The translations under genes were made by a program, and so were the position numbers. From positions 7,850-71,849 of the forward strand of contig DGWI01000037.1 of NCBI GenBank assembly GCA_002396085.1: 64,000 nucleotides of DNA. The letters run 5' to 3'. Below, piece by piece: positions 15,449 to 22,785 of the stretch; the stretch's first letter is position 1; each line of letters begins with the position of its first letter. Source of the stretch: Porphyromonadaceae bacterium UBA4262. GTDB lineage: Bacteria; Bacteroidota; Bacteroidia; Bacteroidales; Muribaculaceae. The notes under the pieces were generated by a model that was given only the letters and a program-made list of their open reading frames with translations, had not been told where the DNA came from and did not search any database.

Positions 15449-15720
15449 ATCCTTATACTAAATTATTTTAACCAAATGCTCCGACTCGATGAGAAGATGG
15501 CATTGCACAAAATTGAACTTTCTTTAACATTTTCTGCAAACTGTAACTTGATTATCTGCTTTTTGGCTAAAGTGTTACTTTCTGCGCATGATTTATTCCA
15601 AAAAGCTAAGGCTTTTGTCAGAGCGGTAGCAAACCATCATTTTAACTAACTTTAGCGAATAAATGTAATGTTTAAAATTTTATAACGAGTCTAACTCGGT
15701 TATTTTGACAAGATAGAAGT

Positions 15721-15758
15721 AAAAACTACCCCTCCCTTTCGTGTAAAGGGAGGGGTAG
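15721..15758 (-). terminator. Strong terminator after ackA
   Basis: A 14-bp perfect stem CTACCCCTCCCTTT (15726-15739) / AAAGGGAGGGGTAG (15745-15758) followed on the minus strand by TTTTTACTT. It isolates pta-ackA from the cit operon. Confidence 0.9.
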
Positions 15759-15816
15759 GGTGTGTGGCATGTCAACAGATTATTGTTGCTTTGTTTGCCG
15801 AACGATTAGCGATTAA

Positions 15817-17031
15817 TTACTCTGGCTGACGTCCTTCGACAATAGCCTCGGTGTCACGGGCAATCATGTACTCCTCGTCAGTAAGCACAACAACAACCTT
15901 GACGCGGCTGTCGGGGGTACTGATCACGCCCTCTTTGCCCAGTCGATATTCCTGATTGAGTTTCGGGTCAATCTTGACACCAAGGAACTCAAGATTGCGG
16001 CAAACCACCTCACGGACTTCAGCCTGGTTCTCACCTACACCACCAGTGAAGGCGATGATATCCACGCCATTCATGGCAGCAGCGTATGCACCGATATACT
16101 TCAAAATGCGGTACTCGTACATGTCCAGTGCCAGACGGGCCTTCTTGTTACCCTCTTCAATGGCTTGACCGATTTCACGCATGTCGCTTGAAATGCCGGT
16201 GACGCCCGACAGACCGCTCTTCTTGTTGATAATCTGGTTCATTTCATAGGCATCGTAGTGGTGCTTCTCCATCACATAGAGCAATGCGCCCGGGTCGATG
16301 TCACCCACGCGGGTACCCATCATCAGACCCTCGACAGGTGTCATGCCCATGCTGGTGTCGATGCTTTTGCCATCTTGCACGGCTGTGATGCTACCACCGT
16401 TGCCCACATGGCAGGTGATGATCTTCTTGCCCTCGGGTGTGGTGCCCAGCATCTCGCACACGCGGCGCGACACAAAGCGGTGGCTTGTTCCGTGGAAGCC
16501 GTAGCGGCGCACATGATCCTCAAGATAGAACTTCTCGGGCAAAGCATACATGTAGGCCTTGGCTGGCATCGTCTGATGGAATGCTGTGTCAAACACTACG
16601 ACTTGAGGCACCTGGGGCAAAACCTTCTCGATTGCCTCGATACCCATCATGTTCACGGGATTGTGCAGCGGAGCAAGTGAGAACACCTCTTTAATTTTAG
16701 CCTTGACTTCATCAGTCACAAGAACGCTGTGACTAAATTTCTCGCTTCCATGCACCACACGGTGGCCCACTGCGTCAATCTCATTGAAGTCCTTGATGCA
16801 ACCATATTCGGGGTTGATAAGAACGTCCATGATGGCCTTGATGGCACCTGTGTGGTCGGTGATGTCAAGGTCTATCACCTTCTTGCTCCCGTCTTCAAAT
16901 TTTAGTTTGATGAATGCGCCGGGCAGCCCAATCTTCTCGACACCGCCCTCGGCCAGTGTCTTGTTGGCCTTAATCTCAATCAGTTTATATTTAACCGAAC
17001 TACTTCCGCAGTTCAATACCAAGATATTCAT
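15817..17031 (-). CDS. ackA: Acetate kinase
   Basis: A 404-residue ASKHA-fold kinase making ATP and acetate from acetyl phosphate. Signatures: MNILVLNCGSSSVKYKL (N-terminal phosphate loop), GHRVVHGSEKF, VFDTAFHQTMP, HVGNGGSITAV, DTSMGMTPVEGLMMGTR and FTGGVGENQ. The ATG at 17031 gives the canonical N-terminus; an in-frame ATG at 17070 would add 13 atypical residues. It follows pta by 78 bp and completes the substrate-level phosphorylation branch. It could also recycle acetate for the CitC ligase. Confidence 0.97.
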   Translation of the reverse strand: MNILVLNCGSSSVKYKLIEIKANKTLAEGGVEKIGLPGAFIKLKFEDGSKKVIDLDITDHTGAIKAIMDVLINPEYGCIKDFNEIDAVGHRVVHGSEKFSHSVLVTDEVKAKIKEVFSLAPLHNPVNMMGIEAIEKVLPQVPQVVVFDTAFHQTMPAKAYMYALPEKFYLEDHVRRYGFHGTSHRFVSRRVCEMLGTTPEGKKIITCHVGNGGSITAVQDGKSIDTSMGMTPVEGLMMGTRVGDIDPGALLYVMEKHHYDAYEMNQIINKKSGLSGVTGISSDMREIGQAIEEGNKKARLALDMYEYRILKYIGAYAAAMNGVDIIAFTGGVGENQAEVREVVCRNLEFLGVKIDPKLNQEYRLGKEGVISTPDSRVKVVVVLTDEEYMIARDTEAIVEGRQPE

Positions 17032-17081
17032 TGTCTTTTTTGTTATGCGTCTGTATAATTTTAGTGTCACCTAGGTTCACT

Positions 17082-17104
17082 ATGCCACGACACGGACGTG
17101 GCAT
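17082..17104 (-). other. Intercistronic hairpin between pta and ackA
   Basis: ATGCCACG-ACACGGA-CGTGGCAT, an 8-bp stem, no T-tract, 51 nt before the ackA start. Third such hairpin in this gene block (see 7840 and 12419). Confidence 0.5.
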
Positions 17105-17109
17105 GAGTG

Positions 17110-18123
17110 TTATCCTTTCTTGGCAATTGCCTGATTGCAAGTCAGCAAGATGGTCTTGTACACATCCTCCTCGTTGCAGCCGCGCGACAGGTCGTTGACA
17201 GGAGCAGCGAGACCTTGCAGCACTGGGCCCACAGCAGTGGCTCCAGCCAGACGCTGCACCAACTTGTAAGCGATGTTGCCAACACCCAGGTCAGGGAATA
17301 CCAGCACATTGGCCTTGCCGGCAATCTCGCTACCCGGAGCTTTGCTGGCACCCACACTGGGAACTAGGGCGGCGTCTGCTTGCAGTTCGCCGTCAATCTT
17401 CATGTTCGGGTTCATCTCCTTGGCTAGGCGGGTGGCCTCGACTACCTTGGTCACGTTGTCATGGCTAGCGCTGCCCTTGGTCGAGAAACTCAGCATAGCC
17501 ACCTTCGGGTCAATGCCTGCAAGGTCGCGGGCAGTCTTCTCGGTCGATACGGCAATCTGAGCCAGTTCCTCGGCTGTGGGGTTGGGCAGAACGGCGCAGT
17601 CGCCGAACACCATGATGCCGCGCTCGCCGTATGCACTGCCCTCGGGCAACAGCATGATGAACGCGCCGCTCACCACCTTGATGCCAGGAGCGGTTTTCAG
17701 CACTTGGAATGCAGCGCGCAGCACATTGCCAGTCGTGTTTTGTGCACCGGCAACCTGACCGTCGGCATCACCATTCTTGATGAGGAGGCAGCCCAGATAC
17801 AGCGGGTCTTTAACCTTCTTGCGGGCATCTTCCAGAGTCACACCCTTGGCCTTGCGCAACTCATAGAACAGTTGAGCGTATGGCTCCATGGCCTCAGCAT
17901 CCTCGGGGTTGATAAATGTTGCACGGCTGATGTTTTGCAGACCGAGTTCTTCGGCCTTAGCCAAAATCTCGTCACGGTTGCCGATCAGGTAGACTTGTGC
18001 AATACCTTCAGCAATGATACGGTCGGCGGCACGCAGGGTGCGCGGTTCAAGACTCTCGGGCAGAACGATGCGCTGCGGGCATGCCACTGCCTTCGATTTC
18101 AATTGTTCAAATAGTGGTTCCAT
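17110..18123 (-). CDS. pta: Phosphate acetyltransferase
   Basis: A 337-residue single-domain enzyme converting acetyl-CoA and phosphate to acetyl phosphate. Motifs: RIVLPESLEPRTLRAAD, DADGQVAGAQNTTGNVLRAA, MVFGDCAVLPNPT, MLSFSTKGSA and FPDLGVGNIAYKLVQR. It lacks the N-terminal regulatory domains of long Pta forms. The ATG at 18123 (MEPLFEQLKS) follows a TAATTTTG box; the longer in-frame ORF to 18171 would overlap that box. First gene of pta-ackA. Confidence 0.97.
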   Translation of the reverse strand: MEPLFEQLKSKAVACPQRIVLPESLEPRTLRAADRIIAEGIAQVYLIGNRDEILAKAEELGLQNISRATFINPEDAEAMEPYAQLFYELRKAKGVTLEDARKKVKDPLYLGCLLIKNGDADGQVAGAQNTTGNVLRAAFQVLKTAPGIKVVSGAFIMLLPEGSAYGERGIMVFGDCAVLPNPTAEELAQIAVSTEKTARDLAGIDPKVAMLSFSTKGSASHDNVTKVVEATRLAKEMNPNMKIDGELQADAALVPSVGASKAPGSEIAGKANVLVFPDLGVGNIAYKLVQRLAGATAVGPVLQGLAAPVNDLSRGCNEEDVYKTILLTCNQAIAKKG

Positions 18124-18156
18124 GTCGTTATTTAATGGTTTGTTTGTTTCTAACCG

Positions 18157-18164
18157 CAAAATTA
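18157..18164 (-). promoter_or_regulatory. -7 promoter box TAATTTTG for pta-ackA
   Basis: Lies in a 19-bp block that is identical to the one in front of the HU/SPOR gene (40396-40414). A TTG at 18187-18189 on the minus strand is 22 bp upstream. Confidence 0.65.
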
Positions 18165-18171
18165 CACACAA

Positions 18172-18624
18172 TTTTTAAACTAAACTCAACCACTTGCATT
18201 AAAATTATTAAAAATCTTCAACAATCCGTCTTTTCATCATGGCTCAGTGCAGTGTTTCGCTCTTCTGTGCCGAGATTCACCAGCGATATTAACTAGTAAA
18301 TTATTGAAACTACTTCCCGATTTTGCCCATAAACAGCCCCTTGGCGTTACTCACTCCGATTCACAAACGACTCATGTAACTCGTCCCTCTATGAAGTCAT
18401 TATTATACTAAGGTGTTATGTTTCAATTTAGGAACTGGATGCCAGTTGTCACTCAGTCACACTGAAGGGTCGTCGCGTGTGGCGACCGCATCAGTCCATT
18501 GTGATTATAGCCTTAAGAATTGAAAAACATGCAATTTCATGTCTATTATATAGAACTAGTAGATGCAATGATAAGCAGTTGAATAAAAGATAGGTTTCTG
18601 TATAACAATTGGTGGAATTTCTCG
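18172..18624. other. Gene-free region between pta and the TonB-C/Sel1 gene
   Basis: About 450 bp with no convincing ORF, only short ones (a 15-codon ORF from 18419). A few weak hairpins occur, for example around 18468-18487. No RNA gene is recognised. Confidence 0.4.
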
Positions 18625-18650
18625 TTTATAGGGTATATAAACCCTATAAA
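18625..18650 (+). repeat. 10-bp inverted repeat just upstream of a start codon
   Basis: TTTATAGGGT-ATATAA-ACCCTATAAA ends 5 bp before the ATG at 18656. Likely an operator or a 5'-UTR hairpin that gates translation. Confidence 0.65.
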
Positions 18651-18655
18651 ATTTC

Positions 18656-19300
18656 ATGGTTATGAAAAGGTTGTTGTTGACGATGATAGCGTGGGCGGTG
18701 ATCATGCCGTTTGTTGGCATGGCGCAAGAAGTCTACAAGTGTAATGATGAAAGTATCTTGCTTGATGCCGATGAGCAACCGATGTTTCCTGGAGGTCTTG
18801 AGGGGCTGGTCAGATTTGCTAGCGAGCATGTCCAGTATCCCGCCAATGCTCAGGCGAAGGGCATCCAGGGCAGGGTTGTGCTTGAGTTTGTTGTAACAAA
18901 GACTGGGCAAGTGTCTGATGTCAAGGTTGTCGAATCGGTCGACCCCGAACTTGATGCCGAGGCCGTCAGGATTTGTCAGATGCTGCCAGCCTTTGAGCCT
19001 GGCAAGGTCAACGGCAAACCAGTCAATGTGATGTATAGATTCCCATTCTGTTTCAAGTTGGACAGCGAGGTGCCCGACATCACCGATGACATGCTTGACC
19101 GGGCCAATCATGGAGATTGTGATGCGCAATACAATGTTGGTTACTGCTACTACGCTGGTCAGGGTGTCAATGTTGATCTGATTGTTGCACGTTACTATCT
19201 CGGCATGGCAGCACAGCAGGGACACACTAAGGCGCAGGAACTGCTTGAGAAATCAAAACAGGTCCTGAATAATCAACCTTTTCGCTCGGATAACTATTGA
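18656..19300 (+). CDS. Exported TonB C-terminal domain protein with Sel1-like repeats
   Basis: A 214-residue protein with a signal peptide (KRLLLTMIAWAVIMPF, cleaved near GMAQ). Residues about 40-140 are a TonB C-terminal domain (PMFPGG, YPANAQAKGIQGRVVLEFVV, VDPELDAEAVRICQMLPAFEPGKVNGKPV). Residues about 148-200 are Sel1-like repeats (GDCDAQYNVGYCYYAGQGV, ARYYLGMAAQQGHTKAQELL). Unlike true TonB it has no membrane anchor plus proline-rich linker, so it is probably a periplasmic relative rather than an energy transducer. Start may be 18656 or 18662. The gene ends 7 bp inside the convergent DUF3089 gene. Confidence 0.75.
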   Translation: MVMKRLLLTMIAWAVIMPFVGMAQEVYKCNDESILLDADEQPMFPGGLEGLVRFASEHVQYPANAQAKGIQGRVVLEFVVTKTGQVSDVKVVESVDPELDAEAVRICQMLPAFEPGKVNGKPVNVMYRFPFCFKLDSEVPDITDDMLDRANHGDCDAQYNVGYCYYAGQGVNVDLIVARYYLGMAAQQGHTKAQELLEKSKQVLNNQPFRSDNY

Positions 19301-20271
19301 TGAAGAAATCGCTGTGTGCGCAGCGTGATATTTTCACGCAACTGTTGGCGATAGAGCCATATCTCGCGTGAGTGATAGCATCCTTCTTTGCCGATGAGGG
19401 GCAGCATATAGTCCGTCGCACTATAACCGTCGACGAGCAGCAAGTGGGTGGCAGTATCGAGCCGTATGGTCAAACTGTCGCGCTGTTGTTGATCAACGGG
19501 TTTCAGGGGTGATGGTTCGGTCACCAGTTTCGCAGGCTGGTTGTCGGTGCGCCAATTGACGGGATTGATGGCTATGGCATTACCGTTGCCCATGATGGCG
19601 CAACTGATGTCACGCACCGAGTTATAGCAGATGGTTACACCTGTGTCATCGGCACCCTGTGCTGCCACGATGCGATGGTTGTTTTTCATCATGTCGGGGG
19701 TGATCTCGCACCCGATGGCGTAGGCAGCAATCATGCGGCCGAAGGTCGCGTTATCCATCTCCTTCAGCAACTCAAGAATGATGCGGGCTCCCTGGCTGAA
19801 GCCTGCCAGAACGAACGGGCGGCCGCCATTCAGATGTTCGATATAGTACTTGAATGCGTGGCGGGCATCGTCAAGTGCTATCGGGAAACAAGCCTCCGAC
19901 AAACTGTCATTACCAAATGTCTGCAGTGAGCACTGTCTGTAGTAGGGCGAGTAATAATTGAGTCCCCCGCTGATCAGTGTGTCAACGCCCAGCATCTCAC
20001 CGTACATGGGGAGGCGTGTGCTGTCTCGGTAGGTGTCTGCATGGTGACAAGTCGTGCCGTCAGGCAACAGATAGTCGCCTGTCTCGGTCGAGATGACATA
20101 GAACACGTCGGCCTTGGCATGGCGATCGCTGATGTACCACTGCGTGGTGTCACTGTATTCTGGGGCTTGAGGTAATGAGTTGTCGGTCGATGATGTGACA
20201 TCTGTGTTGCTGCATTGCACAAACAATGCTACCCTCAGCAGCAAAGTCACTGATTTAATTAATGTCCTCAT
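19294..20271 (-). CDS. DUF3089-type alpha/beta-hydrolase-like exported protein
   Basis: A 325-residue protein with an N-terminal hydrophobic segment ending at a cysteine (FVQC, an atypical lipobox). The body has ADVFYVISTETGDYLLPDG near the start and AGFSQGARIILELL, a nucleophile-elbow motif GFSQG of alpha/beta hydrolases, as in DUF3089. The substrate is unknown. It is the third gene after aguA-aguB, 12 bp from aguB. Its ATG lies inside the loop of a 10-bp AT-rich inverted repeat. Confidence 0.7.
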   Translation of the reverse strand: MRTLIKSVTLLLRVALFVQCSNTDVTSSTDNSLPQAPEYSDTTQWYISDRHAKADVFYVISTETGDYLLPDGTTCHHADTYRDSTRLPMYGEMLGVDTLISGGLNYYSPYYRQCSLQTFGNDSLSEACFPIALDDARHAFKYYIEHLNGGRPFVLAGFSQGARIILELLKEMDNATFGRMIAAYAIGCEITPDMMKNNHRIVAAQGADDTGVTICYNSVRDISCAIMGNGNAIAINPVNWRTDNQPAKLVTEPSPLKPVDQQQRDSLTIRLDTATHLLLVDGYSATDYMLPLIGKEGCYHSREIWLYRQQLRENITLRTQRFLHQ

Positions 20272-20282
20272 GTTAATTAAAT
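20253..20282 (-). repeat. 10-bp inverted repeat enclosing the DUF3089 start codon
   Basis: ATTTAATTAA (20253-20262) and TTAATTAAAT (20273-20282) with a 10-bp spacer that contains the ATG (20269-20271). Confidence 0.5.
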
Positions 20283-20283
20283 G

Positions 20284-21159
20284 TCAATCCAGATAACGCT
20301 TGGTGACGCCCTTGTATTGATCGATGCGACGGTCACGCAAGAAGGGCCACCAGCGTCTGACCTGTTCGCTGCGTTGCAGGTCTACATCAATGATTTGTTC
20401 AATCTCGCTGTCGGTTGGTGCTATGAACAGTAATTCACCTTGTGGACCGGCGACGAAGCTACTGCCCCAGAACTGGATGCCGCGGGTCTGACCCGATGGG
20501 TCTGCTTCATGCCCTACACGGTTGACGGTCACTACGGGTAGTCCGTTGGCCACAGCATGACCACGTTGCACGGTTATCCACGCTTCGCGTTGACGCAATT
20601 GCTCGGCCTCGACGTCGCTGCTCTCAAACCCGATGGCGGTAGGATAGATAAGCAGTTCGGCACCACGCAGTGCCATCAAGCGGGCAGCCTCGGGATACCA
20701 TTGATCCCAGCACACCAGTACACCCAATCTACCCAGCGATGTGTCGATGGGTTCAAACCCCAAGTCGCCAGGCGTGAAGTAGAACTTCTCATAGTAGGCA
20801 GGGTCATCGGGGATGTGCATCTTGCGATAGCGACCAGCCATTGACCCATCGGTGTCAAAAACCACAGCCGTGTTGTGATAGAGGCCTGTGGCGCGACGTT
20901 CAAATAACGAGGTCACTAACACGATGCCGCACTCTCGTGCAACGTTCGAGTATGCCTCGGTGACATCACCAGGAATAGGCACAGCGAGGTCAAAGTTGTC
21001 GACACTCTCTATTTGGCAAAAGTAGAGCGAGTCATGCAACTCTTGCAGCACCACGAGTTGAGCGCCATTTGCTGCCAAACTGTGTATTTTATCAATTAGT
21101 CTCTTTCGATTGTTTGCGATGTCTGATGTGTTATTCTGTTGGATGATTCCTATCTTCAT
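20284..21159 (-). CDS. aguB: N-carbamoylputrescine amidase
   Basis: A 291-residue nitrilase-superfamily enzyme hydrolysing N-carbamoylputrescine to putrescine, CO2 and ammonia. The catalytic triad is visible as Glu in VLQELHDS, Lys in RYRKMHIPDD and Cys in LVCWDQWYPEAAR. The segment YYEKFYFTPGD is typical of AguB rather than of other nitrilases. It lies 50 bp after aguA, forming a two-step agmatine-to-putrescine pathway. Cytoplasmic. Confidence 0.93.
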   Translation of the reverse strand: MKIGIIQQNNTSDIANNRKRLIDKIHSLAANGAQLVVLQELHDSLYFCQIESVDNFDLAVPIPGDVTEAYSNVARECGIVLVTSLFERRATGLYHNTAVVFDTDGSMAGRYRKMHIPDDPAYYEKFYFTPGDLGFEPIDTSLGRLGVLVCWDQWYPEAARLMALRGAELLIYPTAIGFESSDVEAEQLRQREAWITVQRGHAVANGLPVVTVNRVGHEADPSGQTRGIQFWGSSFVAGPQGELLFIAPTDSEIEQIIDVDLQRSEQVRRWWPFLRDRRIDQYKGVTKRYLD

Positions 21160-21209
21160 AGTGATTTGTTTATGTTATAGTTAAGAGTAAGTGACTTCTT
21201 AACGAATAG

Positions 21210-22220
21210 TTAATTGTGCAGTTGCATGGTGGCACAGTGCAGCGAGCCATGTTGCTCGATGAGTGCACGGCAGTCTATGCCCATCACTTTGCGCCCTTTG
21301 AACACGTGCGATAGCACCTCGATGGCGTGGCGGTCGTTCTCGGGTTGACCATAGGTTGGCACAAGCACGAGGTGATTGGTCACCAGATAGTTGGCATAGG
21401 TTGCAGGCAGGCGATTGCCCTCGGCATCAACGATAGGGGTCGGGGCAGGCAGTGGCACCAGACGATAGGGGACTCCGTCAGCATTGCTGAAGGTGTGCAG
21501 TTGCTCAATCATGAGTTGAGTCTCACGGTATTCCTCACAATCGGGTAGGGCGGTGGTGTGTACGATGGTGTTGCCAGGAGCCATACGAGCCAGTGTGTCG
21601 ATGTGGCTGTCGGTGTCATCACCGGGTATCATACCATGGTCGAGCCACAACACTTTCTGTACGCCCAGACGCTGTTTCAGTTCACTCTCAATCTGGGCGC
21701 GGCTCCAGTGCGCATTGCGGTTGGGCGACAGCAGGCATGTGCTCGTCGTGAGTAGTGTGCCACGGCCGTCGGTCTCGACCGATCCGCCTTCGAGCACCAT
21801 GTCACGCTGGTTTTCGGCAGGTAATGGCAACGTGCCATGCCATATCAGGCGCGAGGTTACCAGGTTATCCTTGTCTGCAGCGAACTTCATGCCCCAGGCA
21901 TTATAAGTGAAGTCAAGTAGGGTAGGAGTGCCATCAATTTCGACAGATAGCGGTCCGTAATCACGCGTCCATGTGTCGTTGGTGGGCACTTCGACAATCG
22001 ACACTCGCGAAGTGTCATGGCTTTGAAGTGACTTCTTCACAACGTCAGCATCGGGTGCGACGATAATCACATGTTCGTCAGTGGCGATGGCTTGCGCCAG
22101 TTGGCGATAGCATGCTGTAACACTCGGCAGTGAATCTGCCCAGTCAGTATTTTGATGTGGCCAGGCTATGAGCACGCCAGTTTGCGGCTCCCACTCGGCC
22201 ATAAAACGTCGGTATGTCAT
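21210..22220 (-). CDS. aguA: Agmatine deiminase
   Basis: A 336-residue guanidino-group hydrolase converting agmatine to N-carbamoylputrescine and ammonia. Motifs: MAEWEPQTGVLIAWPH at the N-terminus, NDTWTRDYGP, VLEGGSVETDG, DDTDSHIDTLAR and the catalytic Cys in GSLHCATMQ near the C-terminus. Length is usual. It is directly upstream of aguB. Confidence 0.95.
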   Translation of the reverse strand: MTYRRFMAEWEPQTGVLIAWPHQNTDWADSLPSVTACYRQLAQAIATDEHVIIVAPDADVVKKSLQSHDTSRVSIVEVPTNDTWTRDYGPLSVEIDGTPTLLDFTYNAWGMKFAADKDNLVTSRLIWHGTLPLPAENQRDMVLEGGSVETDGRGTLLTTSTCLLSPNRNAHWSRAQIESELKQRLGVQKVLWLDHGMIPGDDTDSHIDTLARMAPGNTIVHTTALPDCEEYRETQLMIEQLHTFSNADGVPYRLVPLPAPTPIVDAEGNRLPATYANYLVTNHLVLVPTYGQPENDRHAIEVLSHVFKGRKVMGIDCRALIEQHGSLHCATMQLHN

Positions 22221-22309
22221 TGCTTCACATTAAGATAAAAGATCCTCCGAGGCCTTGCAATGAGGTCGATACCCAATCATCGTTTAATGAGGCCATCAGA
22301 ATCACTTTC

Positions 22310-22330
22310 TTAATTCTTAATTCTTAATTC
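22310..22330 (+). repeat. Three tandem TTAATTC heptamers
   Basis: TTAATTC x3 in the gap between aguA and the 81-aa gene. Short low-complexity repeat. Confidence 0.6.
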
Positions 22331-22331
22331 T

Positions 22332-22577
22332 TCAGATATTGTTTCCAAACTCGTGATAACTATCCCAGAATGAGTCTTGCGACTCGACAATCTCGTTAAT
22401 ATAATCGCGAAAGCCGGTCGAAGGCTTGTAACCATGCTCGTCACACCACTCTTTGTATTCATCTTCTAGTGTTGAATCATCTCGGAGCATGCGACGAAAT
22501 TCGCCGTCCAATTGGCTGGTGTTGCTGTATCGGTCGAGCAACTCTCGCAACAGGTCTGAAATATCGTACATGGGCAA
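22332..22577 (-). CDS. Small acidic protein, unknown function
   Basis: An 81-residue soluble acidic protein with helical character (ISDLLRELLDRYSN, DEYKEWCDEHGYKPSTGFRDYINEIVESQDSFWDSY). No domain recognised. A TATTTTTG box 30 bp upstream supports a real gene. It lies between aguA and the divergent DUF4836 gene. The shape (short, acidic, aromatic) is compatible with a small binding or inhibitor protein, but nothing more can be said. Confidence 0.65.
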   Translation of the reverse strand: MPMYDISDLLRELLDRYSNTSQLDGEFRRMLRDDSTLEDEYKEWCDEHGYKPSTGFRDYINEIVESQDSFWDSYHEFGNNI

Positions 22578-22606
22578 ATCGTTTTAAAAGGTTTGTTTTT
22601 TCGGAA

Positions 22607-22614
22607 CAAAAATA
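22607..22614 (-). promoter_or_regulatory. -7 promoter box TATTTTTG for the 81-aa gene
   Basis: TAnnTTTG match on the minus strand, 30 bp from the ATG. No clear -33. Confidence 0.45.
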
Positions 22615-22743
22615 GTCATTTTTTGTCAGAAAAGAACACTATAACGCATAAAAAATGACACCTTGTTAATAACTTTTTGCTATTAATTGCCAAAACCATT
22701 GAAAATTGTTCGTCATGTCAATGTTCATTTCTTAATTATTTAG

Positions 22744-22751
22744 TACTTTTG
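22744..22751 (+). promoter_or_regulatory. -7 promoter box TACTTTTG for the DUF4836 lipoprotein
   Basis: Perfect TAnnTTTG match 35 bp before the ATG. -33 not obvious. Confidence 0.5.
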
Positions 22752-22785
22752 CAACGATTTTTTACAACCTTTTATATTCATATCA

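Larger units (their letters stand above)
15286..15816. other. Intergenic region ackA-citD: promoter, leader and terminator, no gene
   Basis: 531 bp, AT-rich. It holds the citD promoter and the ackA terminator. A 57-codon plus-strand ORF (15476-15649) has no recognisable features and no promoter box, so I do not call it. The long upstream stretch could carry binding sites for a citrate regulator, but no symmetric site stands out. Confidence 0.5.

Noticed and set aside
15476..15649. A 57-codon plus-strand ORF in the ackA-citD gap
   Set aside because: No promoter box or motif, AT-rich random-like composition, antisense to the upstream region of the cit promoter.
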